This document shows positions 32,893-41,607 of a stretch of DNA of 64,000 bases, piece after piece. How positions within the stretch are numbered: position 1 is the stretch's first letter; the number at the start of each line of letters is the position of its first letter. The notes below the pieces were generated by a model. It worked only from the letters and a program-made list of their open reading frames with translations, had not been told where the DNA came from and did not search any database. This DNA is from Pseudomonas sp. 7P_10.2_Bac1. Lineage in GTDB: Bacteria; Pseudomonadota; Gammaproteobacteria; Pseudomonadales; Pseudomonadaceae. The translations under genes were made by a program, and so were the position numbers. Where the stretch lies: the NCBI RefSeq assembly GCF_025465935.1, contig NZ_JANLNV010000082.1, forward strand, positions 124,001-188,000. The letters are read 5' to 3'.

Positions 32893-34244
32893 TGGCTAAG
32901 CAAGAGAGAGGCCTGCGCTTCCAGCCCACTGGCGGCACCAAGGCCCCGCAAGTGCCTGCGGGCAAAAAACAGCGATTGAGTATCGAACGCCTGGCCAACG
33001 ACGGCCGTGGTATTGCCTTTATCGAGGGACGTACCTGGTTCGTGTCGGGGGCCTTGGCCGGTGAAGAGGTCGAAGCCCGGGTGCTGGGGGCACACGGTAA
33101 AGTGGTCGAGGCGCGCACTGAGCGTGTATTCACCGCCAGTGCCAGCCGTCGCGTGGCGCCTTGCAAGTTGGCAGGCAAGTGCGGAGGGTGCAGTGTTCAG
33201 CATCTGCCCCACGATGAGCAGCTTGCACTGAAACAGCGCATGCTCGCCGAGCAGTTGACCCGCGTGGCCGGCGTCGAGCCCGACGAGTGGGCACCACCGT
33301 TGACCGGGCCGGAATTTGGCTATCGCCGTCGGGCCCGTATCGCGGTGCGCTGGGACGCACGGGCCAAGCGGCTGGACGTCGGCTTCCGGGCTGCCGGCAG
33401 TCAGGACATCGTCGCCATCGACCACTGTTTGGTGCTGGTACAGGCTTTGCAACCTATCATGAGTGGGCTGCCGGCCATGCTGCGTCAATTGAGCAATCCG
33501 AAAGCCCTTGGGCATGTCGAGTTGTTCAGTGGGTCGGCCAACGCGGTGTTGCTGCGCCATATGGCGCCACTCAGCGCAGCCGATCTACAGGTTTTACAGG
33601 GTTTTTGTGCCACCCATCAGGCCCAGTTGTGGCTACAGGGTGACGGTGAGCCGCAACCGGTCGATTTGACGCAGACCTTGGGCTACCGTTTACAGCAGTG
33701 GGATCTGGAATTGGCCTATCGGCCGGGTGACTTTGTTCAGGTCAACGCCGGGGTCAACGAGGCCATGGTGGCGCAAGCGCTGGACTGGCTGGCGCCGCAG
33801 GCAGACGAACGGGTTCTTGACTTGTTCTGTGGGCTGGGTAATTTCGCATTACCACTGGCGCGTCAGGTACGCGAAGTGGTGGCCGTCGAAGGTGTTACGA
33901 CGATGGTCGAACGCGCCGCGCAAAACGCGGTCAGTAACAAGCTGCATAATGCAGCGTTTTTTCAGGCCGACCTGTCGCAGCCTTTGGTAGATGCTGACTG
34001 GGCCGGGCAGGGCTTTGCCGCTGTGCTCCTCGACCCGCCGCGTGACGGGGCGTATGAGCTGGTGCGCAAGCTGTCGGGTCTGGGAGCCAAGCGTTTGGTG
34101 TATGTGTCGTGTAACCCGGCCACGCTGGCCCGCGATACGGTTGAATTGATGAAACAGGGGTATCGGTTAAAACGTGCCGGAATCCTCGATATGTTCCCGC
34201 AAACCGCACATGTCGAGGCGATGGCGTTATTTGAAGCAGACTAG
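32892..34244 (+). CDS. rlmD: RlmD, 23S rRNA m5U1939 methyltransferase
   Basis: A 450-residue SAM-dependent methyltransferase with an N-terminal TRAM domain, an iron-sulfur cluster motif (CKLAGKCGGCSVQHL), the SAM pocket VLDLFCGLGNFALPLA and the catalytic-cysteine motif YVSCNPATLARD. The stop-start overlap TAATG with cysM indicates one operon (cysM-rlmD), followed by relA as in P. aeruginosa PA0932-PA0934. Confidence 0.95.
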   Translation: MAKQERGLRFQPTGGTKAPQVPAGKKQRLSIERLANDGRGIAFIEGRTWFVSGALAGEEVEARVLGAHGKVVEARTERVFTASASRRVAPCKLAGKCGGCSVQHLPHDEQLALKQRMLAEQLTRVAGVEPDEWAPPLTGPEFGYRRRARIAVRWDARAKRLDVGFRAAGSQDIVAIDHCLVLVQALQPIMSGLPAMLRQLSNPKALGHVELFSGSANAVLLRHMAPLSAADLQVLQGFCATHQAQLWLQGDGEPQPVDLTQTLGYRLQQWDLELAYRPGDFVQVNAGVNEAMVAQALDWLAPQADERVLDLFCGLGNFALPLARQVREVVAVEGVTTMVERAAQNAVSNKLHNAAFFQADLSQPLVDADWAGQGFAAVLLDPPRDGAYELVRKLSGLGAKRLVYVSCNPATLARDTVELMKQGYRLKRAGILDMFPQTAHVEAMALFEAD

Positions 34245-34363
34245 GAAGGTCTGTCTATTTCGACGGGCCCGCAACCCCATGCCGCTAGACCCTGGAGCAT
34301 GGTGTTGGGATTCGGGTCGGTATATCGGCGCATTGAACGTGCGCCGTAGGGAAGGTAAGCAAG

Positions 34364-36619
34364 ATGGTACAGGTCAGAGCACACCAGCCGATCAACACAG
34401 ACGGCAGTCTCAACCTCGAGGCATGGCTTGATCATGCGGTGAGTGTCGATGTGGCGCTGGACCGTGAAGCCTTGAAAGAAGCGTGTGAGTACGCACGCGA
34501 GGCGGAGCAGCAAGCCAATGCAGCAAAAAACCTGTGGACTGAAGGCGCGTCGAGCTTTCGAACCGGGTTGGAAATTGCTGAAATCCTCGCCGATCTCAAG
34601 CTGGACCAGGATTCGCTGGTCGCGGCGATTTTGTATCGTGGCGTCCGTGAAGGGCAGATTCAGTTGCCTGCGGTCAGCCAGCGTTTTGGCCCGGTGGTCG
34701 CCAAGCTGATCGATGGTGTGCTGCGCATGGCTGCGATCAGCGCCAGCCTCAGCCCCCGTCAATCGATGGTGATGGGCTCCCAGGGGCAGGTCGAAAACCT
34801 GCGCAAAATGCTCGTAGCGATGGTTGATGATGTGCGTGTCGCACTCATCAAGCTGGCCGAACGTACCTGCGCTATCCGTGAAGTCAAAAGTGCCTCCGAC
34901 GAAAAGCGCATTCGCGTTGCCCGTGAGGTCTTCGACATCTACGCGCCGCTGGCACATCGTTTGGGCATCGGCCACATCAAATGGGAGCTGGAGGACTTGT
35001 CCTTCCGCTACCTGGAACCAGAACAGTACAAACAAATCGCCACATTGCTGCATGAGCGCCGGCTGGACCGCGAACGCTTCATCAGCGATGTGATGAACCA
35101 GTTGCGCACCGAGCTTGAAGCCACCGGCGTGGTGGACGCCGACATCAGCGGCCGGGCCAAACACATCTATTCGATCTGGCGCAAAATGCAGCGCAAGGGT
35201 CTGGCCTTCAGTCAGATCTACGACGTGCGGGCGGTGCGGGTACTGGTGCCGGAAATGCGCGATTGCTACACCGCGCTGGGCATCGTCCATACGCTGTGGC
35301 GGCATATTCCCAAAGAGTTTGACGACTACATCGCCAACCCCAAGGAAAACGGCTACCGCTCGCTGCACACTGCGGTGATCGGGCCTGAAGGCAAGGTACT
35401 CGAAGTACAGATTCGTACCCATGCCATGCACGAAGAAGCCGAGCTGGGGGTGTGTGCGCACTGGCGTTACAAGGGCACCGACGTCAAGGCCGGGTCCAAC
35501 CAGTACGAAGAGAAAATCTCGTGGTTGCGCCAGGTGCTGGAGTGGCACGAGGAGCTGGGCGATATCGGCGGGCTGGCGGACCAGTTGCGCGTCGACATCG
35601 AGCCGGACCGCGTTTACATCTTTACCCCGGACGGCCACGCTATCGACTTGCCCAAGGGGGCAACGCCGCTGGACTTTGCCTATCGTGTGCACACCGAGAT
35701 TGGCCACAATTGCCGGGGCGCCAAGATCAACGGGCGCATTGTGCCGCTTAACTACAGCCTGCAAACCGGCGAGCAGGTCGAGATCATCACCAGTAAGCAC
35801 GGTACGCCGAGCCGCGACTGGCTGAACTCGAACCTGGGTTATGTCACCACGTCGCGGGCACGGGCGAAGATCGTTCACTGGTTCAAATTGCAGGCCCGTG
35901 ACCAGAACGTCTCGGCTGGTAAAACCCTGCTTGAGCGTGAGCTGGGTCGCCTCGGTTTACCTGCGGTGGACTACGAGAAGCTCGCCGAAAAAGCCAACAT
36001 GAAAACCGCCGAGGACATGTTCGCGGCGTTGGGGGCAGGCGATTTGCGCCTGGCCCAACTGATCAACCTGGCGCAGCAACTGGTCGAGCCGGAGCGCGGC
36101 AACGAACAGATCGAGTTGATCCCGCGCAAAGCCTCGGGCTACAAGCCGGGCAAGCGCGGCGATATCCAGATCGAAGGCGTGGGCAACTTGCTGACCCAAA
36201 TGGCTGGTTGCTGCCAGCCGCTACCGGGCGATGCGATTGTCGGTTACATCACCCAAGGGCGCGGCGTGAGCATTCACCGTCAGGACTGCGCCTCGGTGCT
36301 GCAACTGGGTAGCCGTGAGCCGGAGCGGATCATTCAGGTGAGCTGGGGGCCGATCCCGGTGTCGACGTATCCGGTCGACATCGAAATCCGCGCCTACGAC
36401 CGTTCTGGCTTGCTGCGCGATGTGTCACAAGTGCTGCTCAACGAGCGCATCAACGTCTTGGCGGTCAACACCCGCTCGAACAAAGAGGACAACACGGCGT
36501 TGATGTCCCTGACCATCGAGATCCCGGGGCTGGATGCATTGGGGCGTTTGCTGGGGCGTATTTCGCAACTGCCGAACATCATCGAAACCCGCCGTATCGG
36601 GCGTAGCGAACCCCGTTGA
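34364..36619 (+). CDS. relA: RelA, (p)ppGpp synthetase I
   Basis: A 751-residue protein that makes (p)ppGpp on starved ribosomes. The N-terminal pseudo-hydrolase domain lacks the HD pair (ILYRGVREGQI at the usual site), consistent with a synthetase-only RelA. The synthetase motif is DVRAVRVL..YTALGIVHTLW and SLHTAVIGPEG. TGS (residues about 405-465), zinc-finger and ACT domains (C-terminal SGLLRDVSQVLLNERINVL) follow. The start is ATG 34364 after AAGGTAAG. Confidence 0.96.
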   Translation: MVQVRAHQPINTDGSLNLEAWLDHAVSVDVALDREALKEACEYAREAEQQANAAKNLWTEGASSFRTGLEIAEILADLKLDQDSLVAAILYRGVREGQIQLPAVSQRFGPVVAKLIDGVLRMAAISASLSPRQSMVMGSQGQVENLRKMLVAMVDDVRVALIKLAERTCAIREVKSASDEKRIRVAREVFDIYAPLAHRLGIGHIKWELEDLSFRYLEPEQYKQIATLLHERRLDRERFISDVMNQLRTELEATGVVDADISGRAKHIYSIWRKMQRKGLAFSQIYDVRAVRVLVPEMRDCYTALGIVHTLWRHIPKEFDDYIANPKENGYRSLHTAVIGPEGKVLEVQIRTHAMHEEAELGVCAHWRYKGTDVKAGSNQYEEKISWLRQVLEWHEELGDIGGLADQLRVDIEPDRVYIFTPDGHAIDLPKGATPLDFAYRVHTEIGHNCRGAKINGRIVPLNYSLQTGEQVEIITSKHGTPSRDWLNSNLGYVTTSRARAKIVHWFKLQARDQNVSAGKTLLERELGRLGLPAVDYEKLAEKANMKTAEDMFAALGAGDLRLAQLINLAQQLVEPERGNEQIELIPRKASGYKPGKRGDIQIEGVGNLLTQMAGCCQPLPGDAIVGYITQGRGVSIHRQDCASVLQLGSREPERIIQVSWGPIPVSTYPVDIEIRAYDRSGLLRDVSQVLLNERINVLAVNTRSNKEDNTALMSLTIEIPGLDALGRLLGRISQLPNIIETRRIGRSEPR

Positions 36620-36625
36620 TCTATT

Positions 36626-36690
36626 GTAGGAGCGAGCTTGCCTCGCGATCTTTTGACCTTTAAAAGATCGCGAGGCAAGCTCGCTCCTAC
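36626..36690. repeat. REP element, complete palindrome
   Basis: A full copy with both arms (GTAGGAGCGAGCTTGCCTCG ... CGAGGCAAGCTCGCTCCTAC), located between relA and mazG; it could act as a transcription attenuator. Confidence 0.9.
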
Positions 36691-36713
36691 ATCGTTCTGC
36701 CCAAGGATTAATG

Positions 36714-37547
36714 ATGTATACCCTCGACGACTTGCTGAACCTCATGGCCCGCCTGCGTGACCCGCAGTACGGTTGCCCGTGGGATACCAAACAAACGTAC
36801 GCTTCCCTCGTCCCGTTTACCCTCGAAGAAGCCTACGAAGTGGCTGACGCCATTGAGCGCAGCGATTTTGAGCACTTGCAGGGCGAACTCGGCGACTTGC
36901 TGTTCCAGGTGGTGTATTACAGCCAACTGGCCCGCGAAGAAGGGCGTTTTGAATTTGCCGGGGTGGTCGACAGCATTACCCGCAAGTTGATCCGCCGCCA
37001 TCCCCATGTGTTCCCCACCGGCGACCTGTATGCGCCGCTGGATGTACCGCGCTTGAGCGAGCAGCAGGTCAAGGAGCGTTGGGATGAAATCAAGGCGCAG
37101 GAGCGCGCTGAGAAGTCTGTGGCGCCGCAGCAGTTGTCGTTGCTCGATGATGTGCCGGTGGCGCTGCCGGCGTTGTCCCGCGCGGCCAAGTTGCAGAAGC
37201 GTGCCGCTCAGGTGGGCTTTGACTGGCCTGGCGCCTTGCCGGTACTGGATAAGGTGCGTGAAGAGTTGGACGAAGTGCTGGAGGCCATGGCAGATAACGA
37301 CTCGGCGGCGATCCGCGATGAGGTGGGGGACTTGCTGTTTTCGGTGGTGAACCTGGCCCGGCATTTGAAAGTTGACCCGGAAACCGCCTTGCGCGGCGCG
37401 AATGCCAAATTTGACCGACGCTTCCGGTTTATCGAACAGGCATTGCGCGATACCCTGCGTCCCATTGAAGATTGCACCCTTGAAGACCTGGACGCCCTGT
37501 GGGGTGAAGCCAAGCGCCAGGAAAAGAATTTGCCCAGCTGCGGCTGA
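36714..37547 (+). CDS. mazG: MazG nucleoside triphosphate pyrophosphohydrolase
   Basis: A 277-residue protein with two MazG modules. The first holds FTLEEAYEVADAIE and GELGDLLFQVVYYSQ, the second EELDEVLEAM and DEVGDLLFSVVNLARH, the EExxE and D/E metal-binding motifs. It hydrolyses NTPs and antagonises the MazE/MazF-linked ppGpp response in E. coli. ATG 36714 is chosen over the adjacent ATG 36711 because AAGGA at 36703-36707 is better spaced. It lies downstream of relA, as in other pseudomonads. Confidence 0.93.
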   Translation: MYTLDDLLNLMARLRDPQYGCPWDTKQTYASLVPFTLEEAYEVADAIERSDFEHLQGELGDLLFQVVYYSQLAREEGRFEFAGVVDSITRKLIRRHPHVFPTGDLYAPLDVPRLSEQQVKERWDEIKAQERAEKSVAPQQLSLLDDVPVALPALSRAAKLQKRAAQVGFDWPGALPVLDKVREELDEVLEAMADNDSAAIRDEVGDLLFSVVNLARHLKVDPETALRGANAKFDRRFRFIEQALRDTLRPIEDCTLEDLDALWGEAKRQEKNLPSCG

Positions 37548-37569
37548 GTTTGCCTAAGTGAGTAAGACA

Positions 37570-38115
37570 ATGAGCATTTCCCTACGCGACCAGTTGCTCA
37601 AAGCCGGATTGGTCAACGAGAAGCAGGCCAAGCAGGCCGGCAAAGAAAAGCAAAAGCAGCAGCGTCTGGCCCATAAAGGCCAGATCGAGCTGGATGACAC
37701 GCAGCAGCGCCTGGCCGCTGAAGCCAAGGCCGAGAAGATCAAGCGTGATCAGGAGCTCAATCGCCAGCAGCAAGAAAAGGCCGAGCAAAAAGCCCGTGCT
37801 GCACAGATCAAGCAATTGATCGAAGTCTCGCGTCTGCCCAAGCTGAACACCGAGGACTACTACAACTTTGTGGATGACAAGAAGGTCAAGCGCCTGTCGG
37901 TCAACACCTTGATGCGCAACAAACTGGCCAATGGCTCGTTGGCGATCGTGCAGCATCAGGGCGGTTACGAAGTGATCCCGCGTGAGGCGGCGCTGAAGAT
38001 CCAGGAGCGCGACCCGCGTCGCATTGTTCAGCTCAACGTGCTGGTCGAGTCGAAAACCCCGGAAGAAGACGATCCGTACGCGGCGTACCAGATCCCTGAT
38101 GATCTGATGTGGTAA
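37570..38115 (+). CDS. DUF2058 protein
   Basis: A 181-residue, highly charged cytoplasmic protein. The first half is a basic, coiled-coil-prone stretch (KQAKQAGKEKQKQQ and AEAKAEKIKRDQELN), the second half a small globular domain (TEDYYNFVDDKKVKRL, YEVIPREAALKI). This is the DUF2058 family, whose role is not known. The start MSISLRDQLLKAG at ATG 37570 is preferred over GTG 37558. It follows mazG by 22 bp. Confidence 0.88.
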   Translation: MSISLRDQLLKAGLVNEKQAKQAGKEKQKQQRLAHKGQIELDDTQQRLAAEAKAEKIKRDQELNRQQQEKAEQKARAAQIKQLIEVSRLPKLNTEDYYNFVDDKKVKRLSVNTLMRNKLANGSLAIVQHQGGYEVIPREAALKIQERDPRRIVQLNVLVESKTPEEDDPYAAYQIPDDLMW

Positions 38116-38130
38116 AAAGTTGAACATACT

Positions 38131-38184
38131 GTAGGAGCGAGCTTGCCTCGCGATCTTTTCAAAGATCCAAAGATCGCGAGGCAA
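38131..38184. repeat. REP element
   Basis: Copy of the GTAGGAGCGAGCTTGCCTCG family with a truncated right arm (ends in CGCGAGGCAA), immediately before a terminator. Confidence 0.8.
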
Positions 38185-38188
38185 TAAA

Positions 38189-38219
38189 CAAACCCCGCTT
38201 CGGCGGGGTTTGTGTTTTT
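38189..38219. terminator. Rho-independent terminator
   Basis: CAAACCCCGC-TTCG-GCGGGGTTTG with a following TGTTTTT ends the mazG-DUF2058 transcript and faces the convergent small ORF. Confidence 0.85.
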
Positions 38220-38240
38220 CAAGACAGTGGTTGCGGTGGT

Positions 38241-38426
38241 TCAGGCCTTTTGTTGTTTCAACGCTTCAAGCTTTTCCAGCTCGGCTTTGTAATTATGAGC
38301 GTCGCTTTCGCGGTGAAACATACCGACCAATACGTCTTCCTGATGAACATCCCACAGGTGTACACCATGGGCGACAAGTTGGTGGAACATACGTGAATCG
38401 TCGCGTTCAGTTACTGTGATAGTCAT
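38241..38426 (-). CDS. Small conserved hypothetical protein, 61 residues
   Basis: The start ATG 38426 is preceded by GGAGCAAGCAG. The protein has a short beta start (MTITVTERDDSRMF), a VAHGVHLWDVHQEDVLVG middle and a charged helix ending in LEKLEALKQQKA. No signal, membrane segment or known motif is visible, and the function is unknown. Upstream there is no gene for about 360 bp. Confidence 0.6.
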   Translation of the reverse strand: MTITVTERDDSRMFHQLVAHGVHLWDVHQEDVLVGMFHRESDAHNYKAELEKLEALKQQKA

Positions 38427-38727
38427 CTGCTTGCTCCAAATTCTGGTAAGGACCTGCGGCAAGACGTCGCAGGACTTCTTTATAGAATTTGTTAGCTTCC
38501 TAAGTAAATAGCTAATTGTCGCCCTGTCATATTGAGAAAAACCGTCAAACGCTGCAGGCCTTATGTGGCGCGGTGTTTACGGTTTTTGCCAATAGTTTTA
38601 TGACAAAAGTTTCATGCAGGAAGGCGTTTTTTGAGACGTGGCGAATCCCTTGGCAGGATCTGCGCAAGCCCGAAGGCTGCGGCCTTATAAAGATCAAAAG
38701 ATCGCAGCCTTCGCCAGCGCCTACAAA
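38427..38727. other. Gene-free intergenic stretch with an inverted repeat
   Basis: It contains the promoter region of the small ORF (reading leftward) and a long inverted repeat at 38671-38713: CGAAGGCTGCG and CGCAGCCTTCG around a GATCAAAAGATC-bearing loop. The arm CGAAGGCTGCG is shared with the hairpin at 24811. No other gene was seen. Confidence 0.5.
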
Positions 38728-38751
38728 AAAACCTCGCCGAAGCGAGGTTTT
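38728..38751 (-). terminator. Terminator of the DUF3108 gene
   Basis: AAAACCTCGC-CGAA-GCGAGGTTTT; read leftward the stem is followed by a T-run. Confidence 0.8.
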
Positions 38752-38784
38752 CTTGAAGCTTGCAGCTTAAAGCTTGTGGCTGAC

Positions 38785-39510
38785 TTAACTGCCCTTGACG
38801 GCCTGACCATTCACCGTGCCGTCTTGCAGCATGATGTTGTATTCCTTGCCGTCTTTTTCAACCTGGCGCAGCTTGACCAGCAAACCGTCCCAGTTCTTGG
38901 CGAACCACATTTCGGTGATGCGCTTGTTCTGGTTCTGGTCCAGTGTAGGGTCGCGTACGCGTTCAACCTTGATGGCGTCTACCTTGCCCGCTTTGGTCTC
39001 GACAACTTCCGGGCCTATGACGCGAAAGTCGTAAGTGTCTACGCCATCCTCATCAACCACCTGGTAGCTCATGCTCTTTTTGCCAGCCAGTACATCGCGC
39101 TGCAATGCCAGCTGATAAGTAGACTTGTCGAGCACGCCGCTGAGCAATTTGACCTTGACCGCATCTTTGTTGAAGGTGCCGGTGACCATGTTGGTCGTCC
39201 AGTCAAAGTCCAGGTTTATGTCCTTGGCTTTACCCAGGCCGCCACGATCAAAGCTGTAGGACTGAGGGATCAGGTTGCCGTTCTTGAACGCGAAGGTGCT
39301 GGATTCGGTCAGGCTGGCAATCATCATCGAGGCCTTGAAGTTCAAGGTCCAGGTGTCGTTGCCATTCTTGACCAGGCTGCGCTCGGCAGAGCCGCTCATG
39401 GGCAACTGTTTCCAGTCGGCCGTGTAGCTGGCCTTGAAAGGCTGGAGTTCGGCCGCTTGCACTGCTGGGATAGCCAGCAGGCTCAGGGCGAGGAGCAGGG
39501 CACGACGCAT
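38785..39510 (-). CDS. DUF3108 periplasmic protein
   Basis: A 241-residue exported protein: signal peptide MRRALLLALSLLAIPAVQA, then a mature beta-rich domain. It is typical of DUF3108 (FKASYTADWKQLPMSGSAERSL... and FAKNWDGLLVKLRQVEKDG). The start has an AGGAGA site. It is followed leftward by a terminator and preceded by purN, 8 bp away on the same strand, so it probably belongs to the purM-purN operon. The function is unknown. Confidence 0.85.
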   Translation of the reverse strand: MRRALLLALSLLAIPAVQAAELQPFKASYTADWKQLPMSGSAERSLVKNGNDTWTLNFKASMMIASLTESSTFAFKNGNLIPQSYSFDRGGLGKAKDINLDFDWTTNMVTGTFNKDAVKVKLLSGVLDKSTYQLALQRDVLAGKKSMSYQVVDEDGVDTYDFRVIGPEVVETKAGKVDAIKVERVRDPTLDQNQNKRITEMWFAKNWDGLLVKLRQVEKDGKEYNIMLQDGTVNGQAVKGS

Positions 39511-39518
39511 AATGTCTC

Positions 39519-40169
39519 CTAGGTTCGTATCAAGTGGCCGCTGGCCGCGAGTAATTGACCGTCTAATAATGCGCCTCGCTCGTCAAGAGACAAGCGATCT
39601 TCGGCAAACCAGCGCACTGCAAGCGGATAAATCAGGTGCTCTTGGGCGTGAACCCGTTGCGCCAGACTGTGCGGCGAGTCGTTGGACTCTACCGCAATGA
39701 CTGCTTGTACGACCAGAGGCCCGCCATCGAGTTCCTCGGTCACAAAGTGCACGCTACAGCCATGTTCGCTGTCACCAGCCTCCAGCGCACGCTGATGCGT
39801 GTGCAGCCCCTTGTATTTGGGCAACAGTGAAGGGTGGATATTGAGCAGGCGACCCTGATAGTGACGCACGAAACCGGCGCTGAGGATGCGCATGAAGCCG
39901 GCGAGAACCACCAGTTGCGGGTTGAAGGAATCAATGACTTCGATCAGTGCAGCATCGAAGGCCTCGCGGCCCTCGAATGCTGTGTGATCCAGCACGCGGG
40001 TGTCGATACCCGCGTCTTTGGCGCGTTGCAGGCCGTAGGCATCTGCGCGGTTGGAGATCACCGCGCGGATTCTGGCCGGGCTGCCCTTGACTTCAGGGCT
40101 GTCGATCAAGGCCTGCAAGTTGCTGCCGGTGCCGGAAAGCAGCACCACTACATCACAGGTATCGGGCAT
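39519..40169 (-). CDS. purN: PurN, GAR transformylase
   Basis: A 216-residue enzyme transferring a formyl group from 10-formyltetrahydrofolate to glycinamide ribonucleotide in purine synthesis. Diagnostic segments are VLLSGTGSNLQAL, the catalytic region NIHPSLLPKYKGLHTHQRAL (Asn, His) and VHFVTEELDGGPLVVQ (Asp). The start is ATG 40169, sharing four bases with the end of purM. Confidence 0.95.
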   Translation of the reverse strand: MPDTCDVVVLLSGTGSNLQALIDSPEVKGSPARIRAVISNRADAYGLQRAKDAGIDTRVLDHTAFEGREAFDAALIEVIDSFNPQLVVLAGFMRILSAGFVRHYQGRLLNIHPSLLPKYKGLHTHQRALEAGDSEHGCSVHFVTEELDGGPLVVQAVIAVESNDSPHSLAQRVHAQEHLIYPLAVRWFAEDRLSLDERGALLDGQLLAASGHLIRT

Positions 40170-41227
40170 CAGTGCGCCTTGAGGTTTTGCAGCTCTACTT
40201 GCGGTGCGCCTTCGGCGGCCGTTGCGATGTGGCCGATCACCCATGGTTGCTCGCCGGCTTCGCGCAGCACGTTCAATGCGGTTTCAACATCAGCCTGAGC
40301 CACGCAGATCACCATGCCCACGCCGCAGTTCAGCACGCGGTGCATTTCGGTTTCGTTCACGTTGCCTTTTTCTTGCAGCCAGTTGAAGACCGCAGGGCGC
40401 TGCCAGCTGGCCACGTCAACCACCGCTTGAGCGCCTTTAGGCAGCACACGCGGGATGTTGTCGAGCAGGCCACCGCCGGTGATGTGGGCCATGGCTTTGA
40501 CCACGCCGGTTTCTTTGATCAACTTGAGCAGCGGTTTGACGTAGATACGGGTCGGCGCCATCAGCAGGTCGGTCAGTGGTTTGCCGTCCAGCTGGGTGTT
40601 TTCGATGTCGGCACCCGACACTTCGATGATCTTGCGGATCAGCGAATAGCCGTTGGAGTGCGGGCCCGAAGACGGCAGGGCGAGCAGGGCGTCGCCGGCA
40701 GCCACTTTAGAGCCGTCGATGATCTCGGACTTCTCGACCACGCCCACGCAGAAGCCGGCCAGGTCGTAGTCTTCGCCTTCGTACATGCCAGGCATTTCTG
40801 CCGTTTCGCCGCCTACCAGCGAGCAGCCGGACAATTCACAGCCAGCGCCAATACCGGTCACCACTTGGGCGGCGGTGTCGACGTTGAGCTTGCCGGTGGC
40901 GTAGTAGTCGAGGAAGAACAGGGGCTCTGCGCCGCACACGATCAGGTCGTTAACGCACATGGCAACCAGGTCGATGCCGATGCTGTCGTGCTTGTTCAGG
41001 TTCAGGGCCAGACGCAGCTTGGTGCCTACACCGTCGGTACCGGAAACCAGAACTGGTTGCTTGTAACCCGCCGGGATTTCGCAGAGGGCGCCAAAACCGC
41101 CGAGGCCGCCCATCACTTCAGGGCGCGCAGTGCGCTTGGCTACGCTCTTGATGCGTTCGACCAATGCTTCACCGGCGTCGATGTCTACACCGGCGTCCTT
41201 GTAGCTCAGGGAGGGTTGCTTGCTCAT
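40169..41227 (-). CDS. purM: PurM, AIR synthetase
   Basis: A 352-residue ATP-dependent enzyme forming aminoimidazole ribonucleotide. The sequence has YKDAGVDIDAGEALVERIK, SGTDGVGTKLRLAL, the metal-binding GGETAEMPGMY, and AHITGGGLLDNIPRVLP. It overlaps purN by three bases (ATGA). Upstream the divergent DUF2066-perM-hda genes follow after 380 bp, the usual Pseudomonas arrangement. Confidence 0.96.
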   Translation of the reverse strand: MSKQPSLSYKDAGVDIDAGEALVERIKSVAKRTARPEVMGGLGGFGALCEIPAGYKQPVLVSGTDGVGTKLRLALNLNKHDSIGIDLVAMCVNDLIVCGAEPLFFLDYYATGKLNVDTAAQVVTGIGAGCELSGCSLVGGETAEMPGMYEGEDYDLAGFCVGVVEKSEIIDGSKVAAGDALLALPSSGPHSNGYSLIRKIIEVSGADIENTQLDGKPLTDLLMAPTRIYVKPLLKLIKETGVVKAMAHITGGGLLDNIPRVLPKGAQAVVDVASWQRPAVFNWLQEKGNVNETEMHRVLNCGVGMVICVAQADVETALNVLREAGEQPWVIGHIATAAEGAPQVELQNLKAH

Positions 41228-41607
41228 GATCCAGGCCTTTAGGGGGGATTCGGGGGTATCGACCGATCTCAGCGGGCCTGTTGCAAGTGCTCAAGGTGTG
41301 AAGCAGAGCATTTGCAGGTGGCCCGGCTGTCGCCGGTCTGCGAAGGCGCGCGATTTTATCAGGCTTGAAGGGCAGCGGCCATCCTCGGGCCGACAGGCAG
41401 GGTTATATCTGTCGAAAAAAACCTTTTTTAGTCGTACTGGCTGCTTTGCGCGACGCTGTATAAGGTATACCCGCCAACTTTAGATTTTCATGACCGTATG
41501 AATTCTGCGATGCAGACCTGAATGATTTGGCTGTCGGCCTGTCTGAAGCGTTATCGAGTGTTTTAATACGGCCTTTCATTGCCCTTTTTTGCCGTTGGGA
41601 ATCTTTC
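41228..41607. other. Divergent intergenic region between purM and the DUF2066 gene
   Basis: About 380 bp of non-coding sequence carrying the promoters of both directions. A TATAAG/GTATAC-rich stretch near 41459-41471 could hold a -10 element for the rightward gene. No riboswitch or clear operator was recognised. Confidence 0.4.

Noticed and set aside
34241..35878. 545-residue ORF antisense to relA
   Set aside because: Overlaps the well-conserved RelA coding sequence fully; composition is that of a shadow frame.
40172..41242. 356-residue ORF antisense to purM
   Set aside because: Shadow of PurM on the opposite strand, without motifs or ribosome site.
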